Positions 26,669 through 35,056 of a DNA stretch of 64,000 bases are shown in pieces. The translations under genes and the position numbers were made by a program. How positions within the stretch are numbered: the first letter of the stretch is position 1; every line of letters begins with the position of its first letter. Origin of the DNA: Pseudomonas sp. TH15 (GTDB taxonomy: Bacteria > Pseudomonadota > Gammaproteobacteria > Pseudomonadales > Pseudomonadaceae). Under the pieces are notes generated by a model. The model was not told the origin of the DNA and did no database searches. It worked only from the letters and a program-made list of their open reading frames with translations. The stretch is taken from assembly GCF_016651105.1 (NCBI RefSeq), contig NZ_JAEKEL010000002.1:310001-374000 (forward strand), read 5' to 3'.

Positions 26669-28912
26669 TCACGGCGTGCGGTTACGCCGGGTTTCGATGA
26701 TGTTCGGCAATTGGGAAATTCGTCCCAGCAACCGGCCCAATGCATCCAGCCCTGGAATCTCGATGGTCAGGGACATCAACGCAGTGTTGTCCTCTTTGTT
26801 CGAGCGGGTGTTGACCGCCAGCACGTTGATCCGCTCGTTGAGCAGCACCTGGGACACGTCACGCAGCAGACCGGAACGGTCGTAGGCGCGGATGATGATG
26901 TCCACCGGGTAGGTGAGCACCGGCACCGGGCCCCAACTGACCTGAATGATCCGCTCCGGCTCGCGCCCGCCCAGTTGCAGCACCGAGGCGCAGTCCTGAC
27001 GGTGAATGCTCACGCCGCGGCCCTGGGTGATGTAACCGACGATTGCATCGCCCGGCAACGGCTGGCAGCAGCCGGCCATTTGGGTCATCAGGTTGCCGAC
27101 GCCCTGGATCTGAATGTCGCCGCGCTTGCCAGGCTTGTAGCCGGTGGCTTTGCGTGGAATCAATTCCAGCTGTTCGTTGCCGCGTTCCGGCTCGACCAGT
27201 TGCTGCGCCAGATTGACCAGTTGCGCCAGACGCAAATCGCCGGCACCGAGGGCGGCGAACATGTCCTCGGCAGTCTTCATGTTGGCCTTTTCGGCCAACT
27301 TGTCGAAATCCACCGCTGGCAAACCCAGGCGCGTGAGTTCGCGCTCGAGCAAGGTCTTGCCGGCCGCGACGTTCTGATCGCGAGCCTGCAATTTGAACCA
27401 ATGAACGATCTTCGCACGCGCCCGCGAGGTGGTGACGTAACCCAGGTTCGAGTTCAGCCAGTCACGGCTCGGGGTACCGTGTTTGCTGGTGATGATCTCG
27501 ACCTGCTCACCGGTTTGCAGGCTGTAGTTGAGCGGTACGATGCGCCCGTTGATCTTCGCGCCACGGCAGTTGTGACCGATTTCGGTGTGTACGCGGTAAG
27601 CGAAGTCCAGCGGCGTCGAGCCTTTCGGCAAGTCGATAGCGTGACCGTCCGGGGTGAAGATGTAGACCCGGTCCGGCTCGATATCGACCCGCAGCTGTTC
27701 CGCCAGGCCACCAATGTCGCCGAGCTCTTCGTGCCACTCGAGGACCTGACGCAGCCAGGAGATTTTCTCTTCGTACTGGTTGGAGCCGGCTTTGACGTCG
27801 GTGCCCTTGTAGCGCCAGTGCGCGCAAACCCCCAACTCGGCTTCTTCGTGCATGGCGTGCGTGCGGATCTGCACTTCCAGCACCTTGCCTTCCGGACCGA
27901 TTACCGCCGTGTGCAGCGAGCGGTAGCCGTTCTCTTTCGGGTTGGCGATGTAGTCGTCGAACTCTTTCGGGATGTGCCGCCACAAGGTGTGGACGATGCC
28001 GAGCGCGGTGTAGCAGTCGCGCATTTCCGGCACCAGCACGCGCACGGCGCGCACGTCGTAGATCTGGCTGAACTCCAGACCCTTGCGCTGCATTTTGCGC
28101 CAGATCGAATAGATGTGTTTGGCCCGGCCGCTGATGTCGGCATCGACGCCGGTGGCGGTCAGCTCATTCTTCAACTGACTCATCACGTCGGCGATGAAGC
28201 GCTCGCGATCCAGTCGCCGCTCATGCAGCAACTTGGCGATCTGCTTGTACTGGTCAGGCTCAAGGTAACGGAAGGACAAGTCCTCCAGCTCCCACTTGAT
28301 ATGACCGATACCGAGGCGGTGGGCGAGCGGCGCGTAGATGTCGAAGACTTCACGGGCGACGCGGTTGCGCTTTTCGTCGTCGGCGGTTTTCACCGCTCGG
28401 ATAGCACAGGTGCGTTCGGCCAGTTTGATCAGCGCGACGCGAACGTCGTCGACCATGGCCACGAGCATCTTGCGCAGGTTTTCCACCTGGCCCTGAGTGC
28501 CCAGCACCAAGGATTGACGGGGGCTCAGGCTCGCGCTGATCGCCGCCATGCGCAACACGCCGTCGATGAGTTTGGTGACGACAGGGCCAAAGCGCTGGCT
28601 AACCGCCGGCAACTGGATCTGGCCTTCGCGCACGCCGCGATACAGGATCGCGGCCACCAACGAATCCTGATCGAGCTTGAGGTCGGCGAGAATTTCGGCG
28701 ATCTCAAGGCCCGTGCGAAAACTCGAGGTCCCTTCGGACCAGAGGTTTTTCGCCGCATTGGCTTGCTGTTCAGACGCACGAGCGAACTCGCACGCTTCTT
28801 TCAAGGCTTCGCGATCCAGTGCCTGATCGACAGTGACCGCGTGATCGAGCCAAGCCTCGAGATTGATACTGCCGTCGGTGTTGATCGGCTGGTGTGCTCT
28901 CACCTGTACCAT
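26669..28912 (-). CDS. relA: GTP pyrophosphokinase RelA
   Basis: Ribosome-associated (p)ppGpp synthetase of the stringent response, 747 residues. N-terminal pseudo-hydrolase domain (the HD motif is replaced, so hydrolysis is not expected), synthetase domain with YQSLH-type block GYRSLHTAVIGPEGK, TGS domain (LDFAYRVHTEIGH), zinc-finger region (GCCQPLPGDAI) and C-terminal ACT domain. Between rlmD and mazG as in P. aeruginosa. Confidence 0.97.
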   Translation of the reverse strand: MVQVRAHQPINTDGSINLEAWLDHAVTVDQALDREALKEACEFARASEQQANAAKNLWSEGTSSFRTGLEIAEILADLKLDQDSLVAAILYRGVREGQIQLPAVSQRFGPVVTKLIDGVLRMAAISASLSPRQSLVLGTQGQVENLRKMLVAMVDDVRVALIKLAERTCAIRAVKTADDEKRNRVAREVFDIYAPLAHRLGIGHIKWELEDLSFRYLEPDQYKQIAKLLHERRLDRERFIADVMSQLKNELTATGVDADISGRAKHIYSIWRKMQRKGLEFSQIYDVRAVRVLVPEMRDCYTALGIVHTLWRHIPKEFDDYIANPKENGYRSLHTAVIGPEGKVLEVQIRTHAMHEEAELGVCAHWRYKGTDVKAGSNQYEEKISWLRQVLEWHEELGDIGGLAEQLRVDIEPDRVYIFTPDGHAIDLPKGSTPLDFAYRVHTEIGHNCRGAKINGRIVPLNYSLQTGEQVEIITSKHGTPSRDWLNSNLGYVTTSRARAKIVHWFKLQARDQNVAAGKTLLERELTRLGLPAVDFDKLAEKANMKTAEDMFAALGAGDLRLAQLVNLAQQLVEPERGNEQLELIPRKATGYKPGKRGDIQIQGVGNLMTQMAGCCQPLPGDAIVGYITQGRGVSIHRQDCASVLQLGGREPERIIQVSWGPVPVLTYPVDIIIRAYDRSGLLRDVSQVLLNERINVLAVNTRSNKEDNTALMSLTIEIPGLDALGRLLGRISQLPNIIETRRNRTP

Positions 28913-29034
28913 CTTGCTTTACCTTCCCTACGACGCAGATTCAATGCGTCAAATCGCTGACCTTCATTGCCCGTGAGCCCGCGCCGGGCTGGAGCGCGGC
29001 TGCACAGGCGGCCAGTCGGACCAGACGAGCCATC

Positions 29035-30387
29035 CTAGCTCGCTTCAAATAACGCCATGGCCTCGACATGTGCCGTTTGAGGAAACATATCGAGAATCCC
29101 GGCACGTTTTAACCGGTAGCCCTGCTTGATCAATTCGACCGTATCGCGCGCCAGAGTTGCAGGGTTGCACGACACATACACCAACCGTTCGGCGCCCAGG
29201 GACTTGAGCTTGCGCACCACCTCAAAAGCACCATCACGTGGTGGGTCCAAGAGTACCGCACAAAAGCCTTCGCGCGCCCATTCGGCATCAGTCAAAGGCT
29301 GGGATAAATCGGCCTGAAAAAACTTCGCGTTATGCAGATTGTTGCTAGCGGCGTTCGCGGCAGCGCGCTCGACCATCGCTTGCACGCCTTCCACCGCCAC
29401 CACTTCGCGAACGGTTTTGGCCAGCGGCAAGGCAAAATTGCCTAGACCACAGAACAGATCGAGGACACGCTGATCCGCTTGCGGTTTGAGCCAGTCCAGC
29501 GCCTGGGCGACCATCGCTTCGTTGACCCCGGCGTTGACCTGGATGAAATCCCCCGGCCGATACGCCAGGCTCAAGTCCCACTGTTCCAGGCGATAACCCA
29601 GCTGTTGAGTGACATCGACCGGTTGCGGCTCGCCATCGCCATGCAACCACAACTGGGCTTCATGGAACGCACAAAAATCCTTGAGGATCGTCATGTCGGC
29701 GTCGGACAACGGCGCCATGTGCCGCAGCAATACCGCCAACGACGAACCACTGAACAATTCCACATGCCCCAGCGCCTGAGGTTTGCTCAAGCGGCGGAGC
29801 ATCTCCGGCAAGCGGGTCATGATCGGCTGCAAGGGCTGTACCAGCACCGTGCATTCGGTGATCGCAACGATGTCCTGACTGCCCGCAGCGCGAAAACCGA
29901 CTTCGAGTTTTTTCGCCTTCATGTCCCAGCGCACCGCCACACGGGCGCGACGCCGGTAACCGAATTCCGGACCGCTCAACGGCGCGGCCCACTCTTCGGG
30001 TTCGACCCCGGCCACCTTGGACAACTGCTCGGCGAGCATGCGCTGTTTCAGGGCGAGTTGTTCGTTGTGGGGCAAGTGCTGCACGCTGCAACCGCCACAG
30101 CGACCAGCGTGCGGGCACGGTGCCGGGCGACGCAGTTCGCTGGCCTGGAACACCCGTTCGGTGCGTGCCTCGACCACTTTACCGTGGGCACCCAAGACTC
30201 GCGCCTCGACTTCCTCACCGGCCAATGCGCCGATGACGAACCAGGTGCGACCTTCAAAAAACGCGATACCGCGACCGTCGTTAGCCAGGCGCTCGATGTT
30301 CAAGCGCTGCTTTTTGCCGGTCGGAATTTGCGGGGCCTTGCTGCCGCCCGTGGGCTGGAAGCGCAGGCCTCTCTCTTGCTTGGCCAT
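29035..30387 (-). CDS. rlmD: 23S rRNA (uracil-1939-C5)-methyltransferase
   Basis: SAM-dependent methyltransferase, 450 residues. N-terminal TRAM domain (about 25-80), a Cys cluster for a 4Fe-4S centre (CPHAGRCGGC), the SAM motif DLFCGLGNFALPLA and the catalytic cysteine in YVSCNPATLARD. The start codon overlaps the cysM stop (TGATG), so the two are coupled. Confidence 0.97.
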   Translation of the reverse strand: MAKQERGLRFQPTGGSKAPQIPTGKKQRLNIERLANDGRGIAFFEGRTWFVIGALAGEEVEARVLGAHGKVVEARTERVFQASELRRPAPCPHAGRCGGCSVQHLPHNEQLALKQRMLAEQLSKVAGVEPEEWAAPLSGPEFGYRRRARVAVRWDMKAKKLEVGFRAAGSQDIVAITECTVLVQPLQPIMTRLPEMLRRLSKPQALGHVELFSGSSLAVLLRHMAPLSDADMTILKDFCAFHEAQLWLHGDGEPQPVDVTQQLGYRLEQWDLSLAYRPGDFIQVNAGVNEAMVAQALDWLKPQADQRVLDLFCGLGNFALPLAKTVREVVAVEGVQAMVERAAANAASNNLHNAKFFQADLSQPLTDAEWAREGFCAVLLDPPRDGAFEVVRKLKSLGAERLVYVSCNPATLARDTVELIKQGYRLKRAGILDMFPQTAHVEAMALFEAS

Positions 30388-31289
30388 CAGTTAGGCGCGT
30401 CGAAAATGCCGGTCGACAAGTAACGGTCGCCACGGTCGCAGATGATCGCGACGATCACCGCGTTTTCAACTTCCTGGGACAGACGCAGCATCGCTGCCAC
30501 CGCACCGCCCGAGGACACACCACAAAAAATGCCTTCTTCGCGTGCCAGACGACGGGTCACGTCTTCGGCTTCGCTTTGCGCCATGTCGACGATGCGGTCG
30601 ACACGATCAGCTTGATAAATCTTCGGCAGGTATTCCTGCGGCCAGCGACGGATGCCCGGAATCGCCGAGCCTTCCATCGGTTGCAGACCGACGATCTGCA
30701 CGTTGTCGTTCTGCTCTTTCAAGTAGCGCGACACGCCCATGATGGTCCCGGTGGTGCCCATCGAACTGACGAAATGAGTGATGGTGCCCTCGGTCTGGCG
30801 CCAGATTTCCGGGCCGGTGGTGGTGTAGTGCGCCTCGGGATTATCCCCGTTGGCGAACTGGTCCAGCACCTTGCCACGGCCTTCGGCTTCCATTCGCTGA
30901 GCGAGGTCGCGAGCGCCTTCCATGCCTTCTTCCTGGGTGACCAGAATCAGCTCGGCGCCATAGGCGGTCATCGCAGCTTTGCGTTCGGCGCTGGAGTTGT
31001 CCGGCATGATCAGGATCATCTTGTAACCCTTGATCGCGGCGGCCATGGCCAGCGCAATCCCGGTGTTACCCGAGGTCGCTTCGATCAGCGTATCGCCGAC
31101 GTGGATCTGCCCACGCAACTCGGCGCGAGTGATCATCGACAACGCCGGCCGGTCCTTGACCGAACCCGCCGGGTTATTCCCTTCGAGCTTGAGCAAAAGG
31201 GTGTTGCTGGTGGCGCCAGGCAGGCGCTGCAAACGAACCAGCGGAGTGTTGCCGACGCAATCGGCAATGGTTGGGTACTGCAAGGTCAT
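30387..31289 (-). CDS. cysM: Cysteine synthase B
   Basis: PLP enzyme making cysteine from O-acetylserine and sulfide or thiosulfate. 300 residues. The PLP lysine is in AGSVKDRPAL, the phosphate cradle in EATSGNTGIALA, and the C-terminal motif FCGVSSGG is present. Start MTLQYPTIADCVGNTPLV at 31289; 22 extra upstream codons are not conserved. Cotranscribed with rlmD. Confidence 0.97.
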   Translation of the reverse strand: MTLQYPTIADCVGNTPLVRLQRLPGATSNTLLLKLEGNNPAGSVKDRPALSMITRAELRGQIHVGDTLIEATSGNTGIALAMAAAIKGYKMILIMPDNSSAERKAAMTAYGAELILVTQEEGMEGARDLAQRMEAEGRGKVLDQFANGDNPEAHYTTTGPEIWRQTEGTITHFVSSMGTTGTIMGVSRYLKEQNDNVQIVGLQPMEGSAIPGIRRWPQEYLPKIYQADRVDRIVDMAQSEAEDVTRRLAREEGIFCGVSSGGAVAAMLRLSQEVENAVIVAIICDRGDRYLSTGIFDAPN

Positions 31290-31369
31290 GGCGTATTCGC
31301 AATCCAGACTGCGGGGGCGCCTATCATACCGGCAAACGTTGGCAGGCCATATCACGCAAAGTGCGGTGC

Positions 31370-32419
31370 TTATGGCTTATGGGAATAAGCGGCTGGCTCG
31401 GTGCTTTCCGCTTGCGAAACATTCAAGGCGTAGAACTCATGCAACTTGGCTTGCAGGAGTTGCTTGTCTGGCAGTCGGGTCTGGTACTCAGCTATTAATG
31501 CAGGCGAAAGGCTGCGATTCAGGGAGTACTCGACGACCTCGTCTTCTTTGCTTGCGCACAGCAATACGCCGATGGCCGGATTTTCGTGGGGTTTGCGCTC
31601 ACTGCGATCCAGAGCTTCCAGATAAAAGTCCAGCTTGCCCATGTACTCTGGCTCAAAACGTCCGACCTTGAGCTCAATGGCCACAAGACAGTTGAGCCCA
31701 CGGTGAAAGAAGAGCAAATCGAGCGCGAAATCCCGACTGCCAACTTGCAGTGGATATTGAGAGCCGACAAAGCAGAAGTCGCGACCGAGCTCGATCAAAA
31801 ACTCCTTGAGTCGACCAAGCAATCCTTGGTGCAGATCGGTTTCGGCATGGTCGCCAGGCAAGTCGAGAAACTCGACCATGTAGGAATCGCGGAATATCCC
31901 CAGTGCTGCAGGGTGAACCTGCTTTAAAGCAGCCGATGCCTTTGCCGGATCGGCGACACTTCGTTCGAACAGGGCAGCCTTGAATTGGCGTTCCAGTTCA
32001 CGCTTCGACCATTTTTCCTGAACAGCCATTTTCAGGTAGAACTCCCGCTCTTCCGGGCGCTTGCTTTGTCCGAAAATGATCACGTTATGCGACCAGGATA
32101 ATTGTCGCGCCAGTGGAGCGACTTTCTCCTCGCAGCGATAAATTTCATAAAACTGGCGCATGCGAAATAGATTCGACCGGGTAAAACCACGCAACCCAGG
32201 GTTTGTCTGAGCCAAATGATCAGCCAATTGACCAACCACTGAATCCCCCCACTCCGCCCGCTCAATCTTGCGACTGATATGCGCGCCTACCTGCCAATAA
32301 AGCTCAATCAGCTGTGTATTGACCGCTTGCATGGCCTTATGTCTGGAACTATGAATCAGTGCGAGCACTTCGTTGAAGCGTTCGCCATCCGGGCTGCCAG
32401 TAAGGCTGGATACAGTCAT
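31370..32419 (-). CDS. YhcG-type PDDEXK nuclease (DUF1016)
   Basis: 349 residues: N-terminal DUF1016 helical domain (about 15-150; RGFTRSNLFRMRQFYEIY) and a C-terminal PDDEXK-like nuclease domain with DFCFVGSQYPL, the acidic DFALDLLFFHR and the catalytic E-x-K in LVAIELKVGRFEPEYMGKL. Family members occur as stand-alone genes and in restriction or defence loci, and are presumed DNA nucleases. Start at 32419 has AAGGA 7 bases upstream. It occupies the place between cysM and a PirRS-like pair where P. aeruginosa carries pirA. No methylase or toxin-antitoxin partner is visible. Confidence 0.88.
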   Translation of the reverse strand: MTVSSLTGSPDGERFNEVLALIHSSRHKAMQAVNTQLIELYWQVGAHISRKIERAEWGDSVVGQLADHLAQTNPGLRGFTRSNLFRMRQFYEIYRCEEKVAPLARQLSWSHNVIIFGQSKRPEEREFYLKMAVQEKWSKRELERQFKAALFERSVADPAKASAALKQVHPAALGIFRDSYMVEFLDLPGDHAETDLHQGLLGRLKEFLIELGRDFCFVGSQYPLQVGSRDFALDLLFFHRGLNCLVAIELKVGRFEPEYMGKLDFYLEALDRSERKPHENPAIGVLLCASKEDEVVEYSLNRSLSPALIAEYQTRLPDKQLLQAKLHEFYALNVSQAESTEPAAYSHKP

Positions 32420-32565
32420 GTGCAATTCCTTGAGGATCAGGTGAGGCACGAGCCTAAACCGTTCAGAACACTAAAAATGACCGCTGATGCAGCTTGGGAA
32501 ATGTCGTACAAAAGAAAGCGTGCGCTCCTGCATACTCGCAGGATTGGCCTCCACCAACGGACTAC

Positions 32566-32590
32566 ATCGCGAGCAAGCTCGCTCTTACAG
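32566..32590. repeat. Class A REP, left half of a split doublet
   Basis: Sequence ATCGCGAGCAAGCTCGCTC followed by TTACAG. Its inverted partner is 148 bases away at 32738-32770, with the class C REPIN 32606-32696 lying between them. Confidence 0.8.
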
Positions 32591-32605
32591 GGTGATAGGC
32601 ATTCA

Positions 32606-32696
32606 TGTAGGAACTGCTGAACGCTGCGATCTTTTGATCTTGCCTCTTAACAACATCAAAAGATCGCAGCTTCGTTTTACTCGACAGCTCCTACAG
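32606..32696. repeat. Class C REPIN (GCTGCGATCTTTTGAT type)
   Basis: Outer arms TGTAGGAACTGCTG and CGACAGCTCCTACA enclose inner inverted arms GCTGCGATCTTTTGAT and ATCAAAAGATCGCAGC. It supplies the TAG stop codon of the kinase at 32691 (from the arm CTCCTACAG read on the minus strand). Confidence 0.88.
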
Positions 32697-34133
32697 GGCT
32701 TGGCGTTGGGCGAAGATTGGCGCAACGCCACTGGAACCTGTGGGAGCGGGCTTGCTCGCGAAGGCGTCGGCACTGACATCATCGATATCAGCCAACAACC
32801 GCATATTCAGCCGCAACCCAGTCCTGGTGTTCTCAGCCCAAAGCTCCCCGCCCTGGCGTTGCACCGCATTACGGGCAATGCTCAATCCCAGTCCAAATCC
32901 ACCATCCCCCGGCCGCGAACCATCCAGGCGAATGAACGGCGAGAAGATCCGTTCCAGATTGACTTCAGCCACCCCGCCGCCCTGATCCTCCAGCCACAAA
33001 TGCCAAAAGTCGCCATCGCGCTGTCCACCGAGGCGGACAATGCCGCCATCGGGAGAATGCCGAATCGCATTACGCAGAATGTTTTCCAGCGCCTGGGCGA
33101 GGGTATTCAGATGGCCGCGCACCCAGCAGGAAGAATCTACCGAACATTGCAATTGCAGACTCGGCCAGCCGCTTTCATAACATGCGTTATCCGTGAGCAT
33201 TTCCCACAGTGCCTGAATCTGAATCGCCTCCTCCGGCAATGGCGTGCGGTCCGTGTCCAGCCAAGCCAATTGCAGGGTGTCTTCAACCAATCGCTGCATG
33301 CCATCGACCTCACGACCGATGCGTTCGCGCAACTGCGGCAGGCCTTGTTCACTTTCGCTGGCCACGCGCAGGCGGCTCAGCGGCGTACGCAATTCGTGGG
33401 AAAGATCTCGCAGCAGTTGCTGTTGCAGGCCGACCGTGGATTGCAGGCGCTCGGACATGGAATCAAACGCTCTGGCCAATTCACCCAGTTCATCCGGGCG
33501 CTGGGTCATGCCGCTCGACAGACGCACATTCAATTGATCGGCGCGCCAGGCATTGGCCTGCTCACGCAGGTTATTCAGTGGCACCACCAGCAAGCGATAC
33601 AGCCCGACACACAGCAACAAGGTGAACAGCCCCGGAATCACGCCATTGGTGACCACTCGCCAGAACAGCCTGTATTTGCCCGGCAAAAAACGCTCGGGCA
33701 GCTCGATCACCAGACTGCCGGCGGATGGATCGTTGGGGAAAGGAATGCGCAGCCACGGCCGCCCTTGCTTGTGAATCGGCCAGTCGAGGCCGCGCAGAAA
33801 AGTCATGTGCTGAACTTCCTCCTCGTTCAACGGCGCACTGCTCAGCGACTGCAAATTACCGCTGATCACGCCGACCCAACCAGCCTCGCGCAACTCCATG
33901 CTCTGCAACCAGCTGTCGACCCCGTCACGCTCGGCGCGCTGCCAGGCGCGCTCGGCTTCGCTGGCATAACGCGTCAGGGTGCTTCGGGCCTCGTCGGACA
34001 GGAACAGGTTTTTCTGTTCCATGTAGCGGCCCCAGGACCAGCTCAGCCAGATCATCAGCAAACAGAACGCCACCAACAGGCACGCCAGCTTCCAGAACAG
34101 CGAGTGCCGGCCCGGCAGGTCAGACCATTTCAT
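32691..34133 (-). CDS. Sensor histidine kinase (PirS/PfeS-like)
   Basis: 480-residue inner-membrane kinase. Membrane segments at about 15-33 and 164-183 flank a periplasmic domain of about 130 residues; then HAMP, HisKA with the phospho-histidine in LLRDLSHELRTPLSR, and HATPase (NILRNAIRHSPDGG, GGFGLGLSIARN). Position between gacS and cysM matches PirS (PA0930), the ferric-enterobactin sensor; orthology is inferred from synteny only. The last about 30 residues (VSADAFASKPAPTGSSG and on) are read from REP sequences and are unlikely to be functional. Overlaps the regulator gene by 14 bases. Confidence 0.9.
   Translation of the reverse strand: MKWSDLPGRHSLFWKLACLLVAFCLLMIWLSWSWGRYMEQKNLFLSDEARSTLTRYASEAERAWQRAERDGVDSWLQSMELREAGWVGVISGNLQSLSSAPLNEEEVQHMTFLRGLDWPIHKQGRPWLRIPFPNDPSAGSLVIELPERFLPGKYRLFWRVVTNGVIPGLFTLLLCVGLYRLLVVPLNNLREQANAWRADQLNVRLSSGMTQRPDELGELARAFDSMSERLQSTVGLQQQLLRDLSHELRTPLSRLRVASESEQGLPQLRERIGREVDGMQRLVEDTLQLAWLDTDRTPLPEEAIQIQALWEMLTDNACYESGWPSLQLQCSVDSSCWVRGHLNTLAQALENILRNAIRHSPDGGIVRLGGQRDGDFWHLWLEDQGGGVAEVNLERIFSPFIRLDGSRPGDGGFGLGLSIARNAVQRQGGELWAENTRTGLRLNMRLLADIDDVSADAFASKPAPTGSSGVAPIFAQRQAL
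32738..32770. repeat. Class A REP inside the kinase 3' end
   Basis: GTGGGAGCGGGCTTGCTCGC plus flank, in inverted orientation to 32566-32590. It is read in frame as the C-terminus of the kinase gene. Confidence 0.85.
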
Positions 34134-34842
34134 CGACGGCGCTCAATACATACCCTTTACCCCAGACTGTGCGCACTTCGCGCTCGGTATAACCGACGGC
34201 CTTGAGCTTGCGACGGATTTGGCTGATGTGCATGTCGAGGCTACGGTCGTGGGCCGCGTAGCCCCGTTGCAGCACCTGCTGATAAAGGAAGGCTTTGCTC
34301 AACACTTCATCGTTGTTGCGATTAAGGGTTTCCAGCAGCCGATACTCGCTGCGAGTCAGGCCGGCGGCTTGCTCGCGATAAAAGACTTCGCACTGCTCAT
34401 CGTCGAAACACAGGCTATGGACCGGCGTCGCAATCGCTGTCGGGGCGGGTCGACGGTCGAAAGCCACCCGCCGCAGGATGGCTTCGATGCGCACCCGCAA
34501 CTCGGCCATGCTGAACGGCTTGGGCAGGTAATCGTCGGCGCCCAGGCGAAACCCGCTGATGCGATCCGCCTCGGCGCCCAGTGCCGACATCAACACCACC
34601 GGGGTGGCATGGCTCTGACGCAGTTGGGTCAGAACGTTCAGGCCGTCCAGGCCCGGCAACAGAATGTCCATCAGCACCACATCGAACGGTTGCCCTCGGG
34701 CGATGGCCAGGCCTTCCTGGCCGTTCTGGCACCAGGTCACTTGAAAACCGCAGCGTCCCAAGTGCTCATGGACATAAGCACCCAGCACGAGGTCGTCTTC
34801 TATAGACAGGATACGAGGAAGGCCAGCAGCGATGGGAGTCAT
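34120..34842 (-). CDS. OmpR-family response regulator (PirR-like)
   Basis: 240 residues: receiver domain with SIEDD acidic pocket, phospho-acceptor aspartate in VVLMDILLPGLDG and lysine in LPKPFSMAE, then a winged helix ending VRTVWGKGYVLS. ATG at 34842 is preferred to TTG at 34854. Divergent from gacS and overlapping its kinase partner. By synteny it corresponds to PirR (PA0929), which in P. aeruginosa controls the pirA siderophore receptor; pirA is absent here, so its targets may differ. Confidence 0.9.
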   Translation of the reverse strand: MTPIAAGLPRILSIEDDLVLGAYVHEHLGRCGFQVTWCQNGQEGLAIARGQPFDVVLMDILLPGLDGLNVLTQLRQSHATPVVLMSALGAEADRISGFRLGADDYLPKPFSMAELRVRIEAILRRVAFDRRPAPTAIATPVHSLCFDDEQCEVFYREQAAGLTRSEYRLLETLNRNNDEVLSKAFLYQQVLQRGYAAHDRSLDMHISQIRRKLKAVGYTEREVRTVWGKGYVLSAVDEMV

Positions 34843-35056
34843 GACTATCTGCAAATAATTCTCAGTTGCCGATTATTCAAGATTGCCTCGCCAGGGGCAA
34901 CCCACGGTTTGCCCGGAAGGCAAAAGCGCCCATCCAGCCGACGAATGACGACATCAACTTTACGAAGATTGCCCGCTAGCAAATCGCTACACTGCGCAAG
35001 TGGTGCGTGCCGGATGCACGTGCGGGTTATTCAATCGCGGGATGCAGGAGAGTTGC

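Noticed and set aside
26711..28960. Long open frame antisense to relA
   Set aside because: It is the mirror of relA in a high-GC genome; no recognisable domains, and relA is complete and certain.
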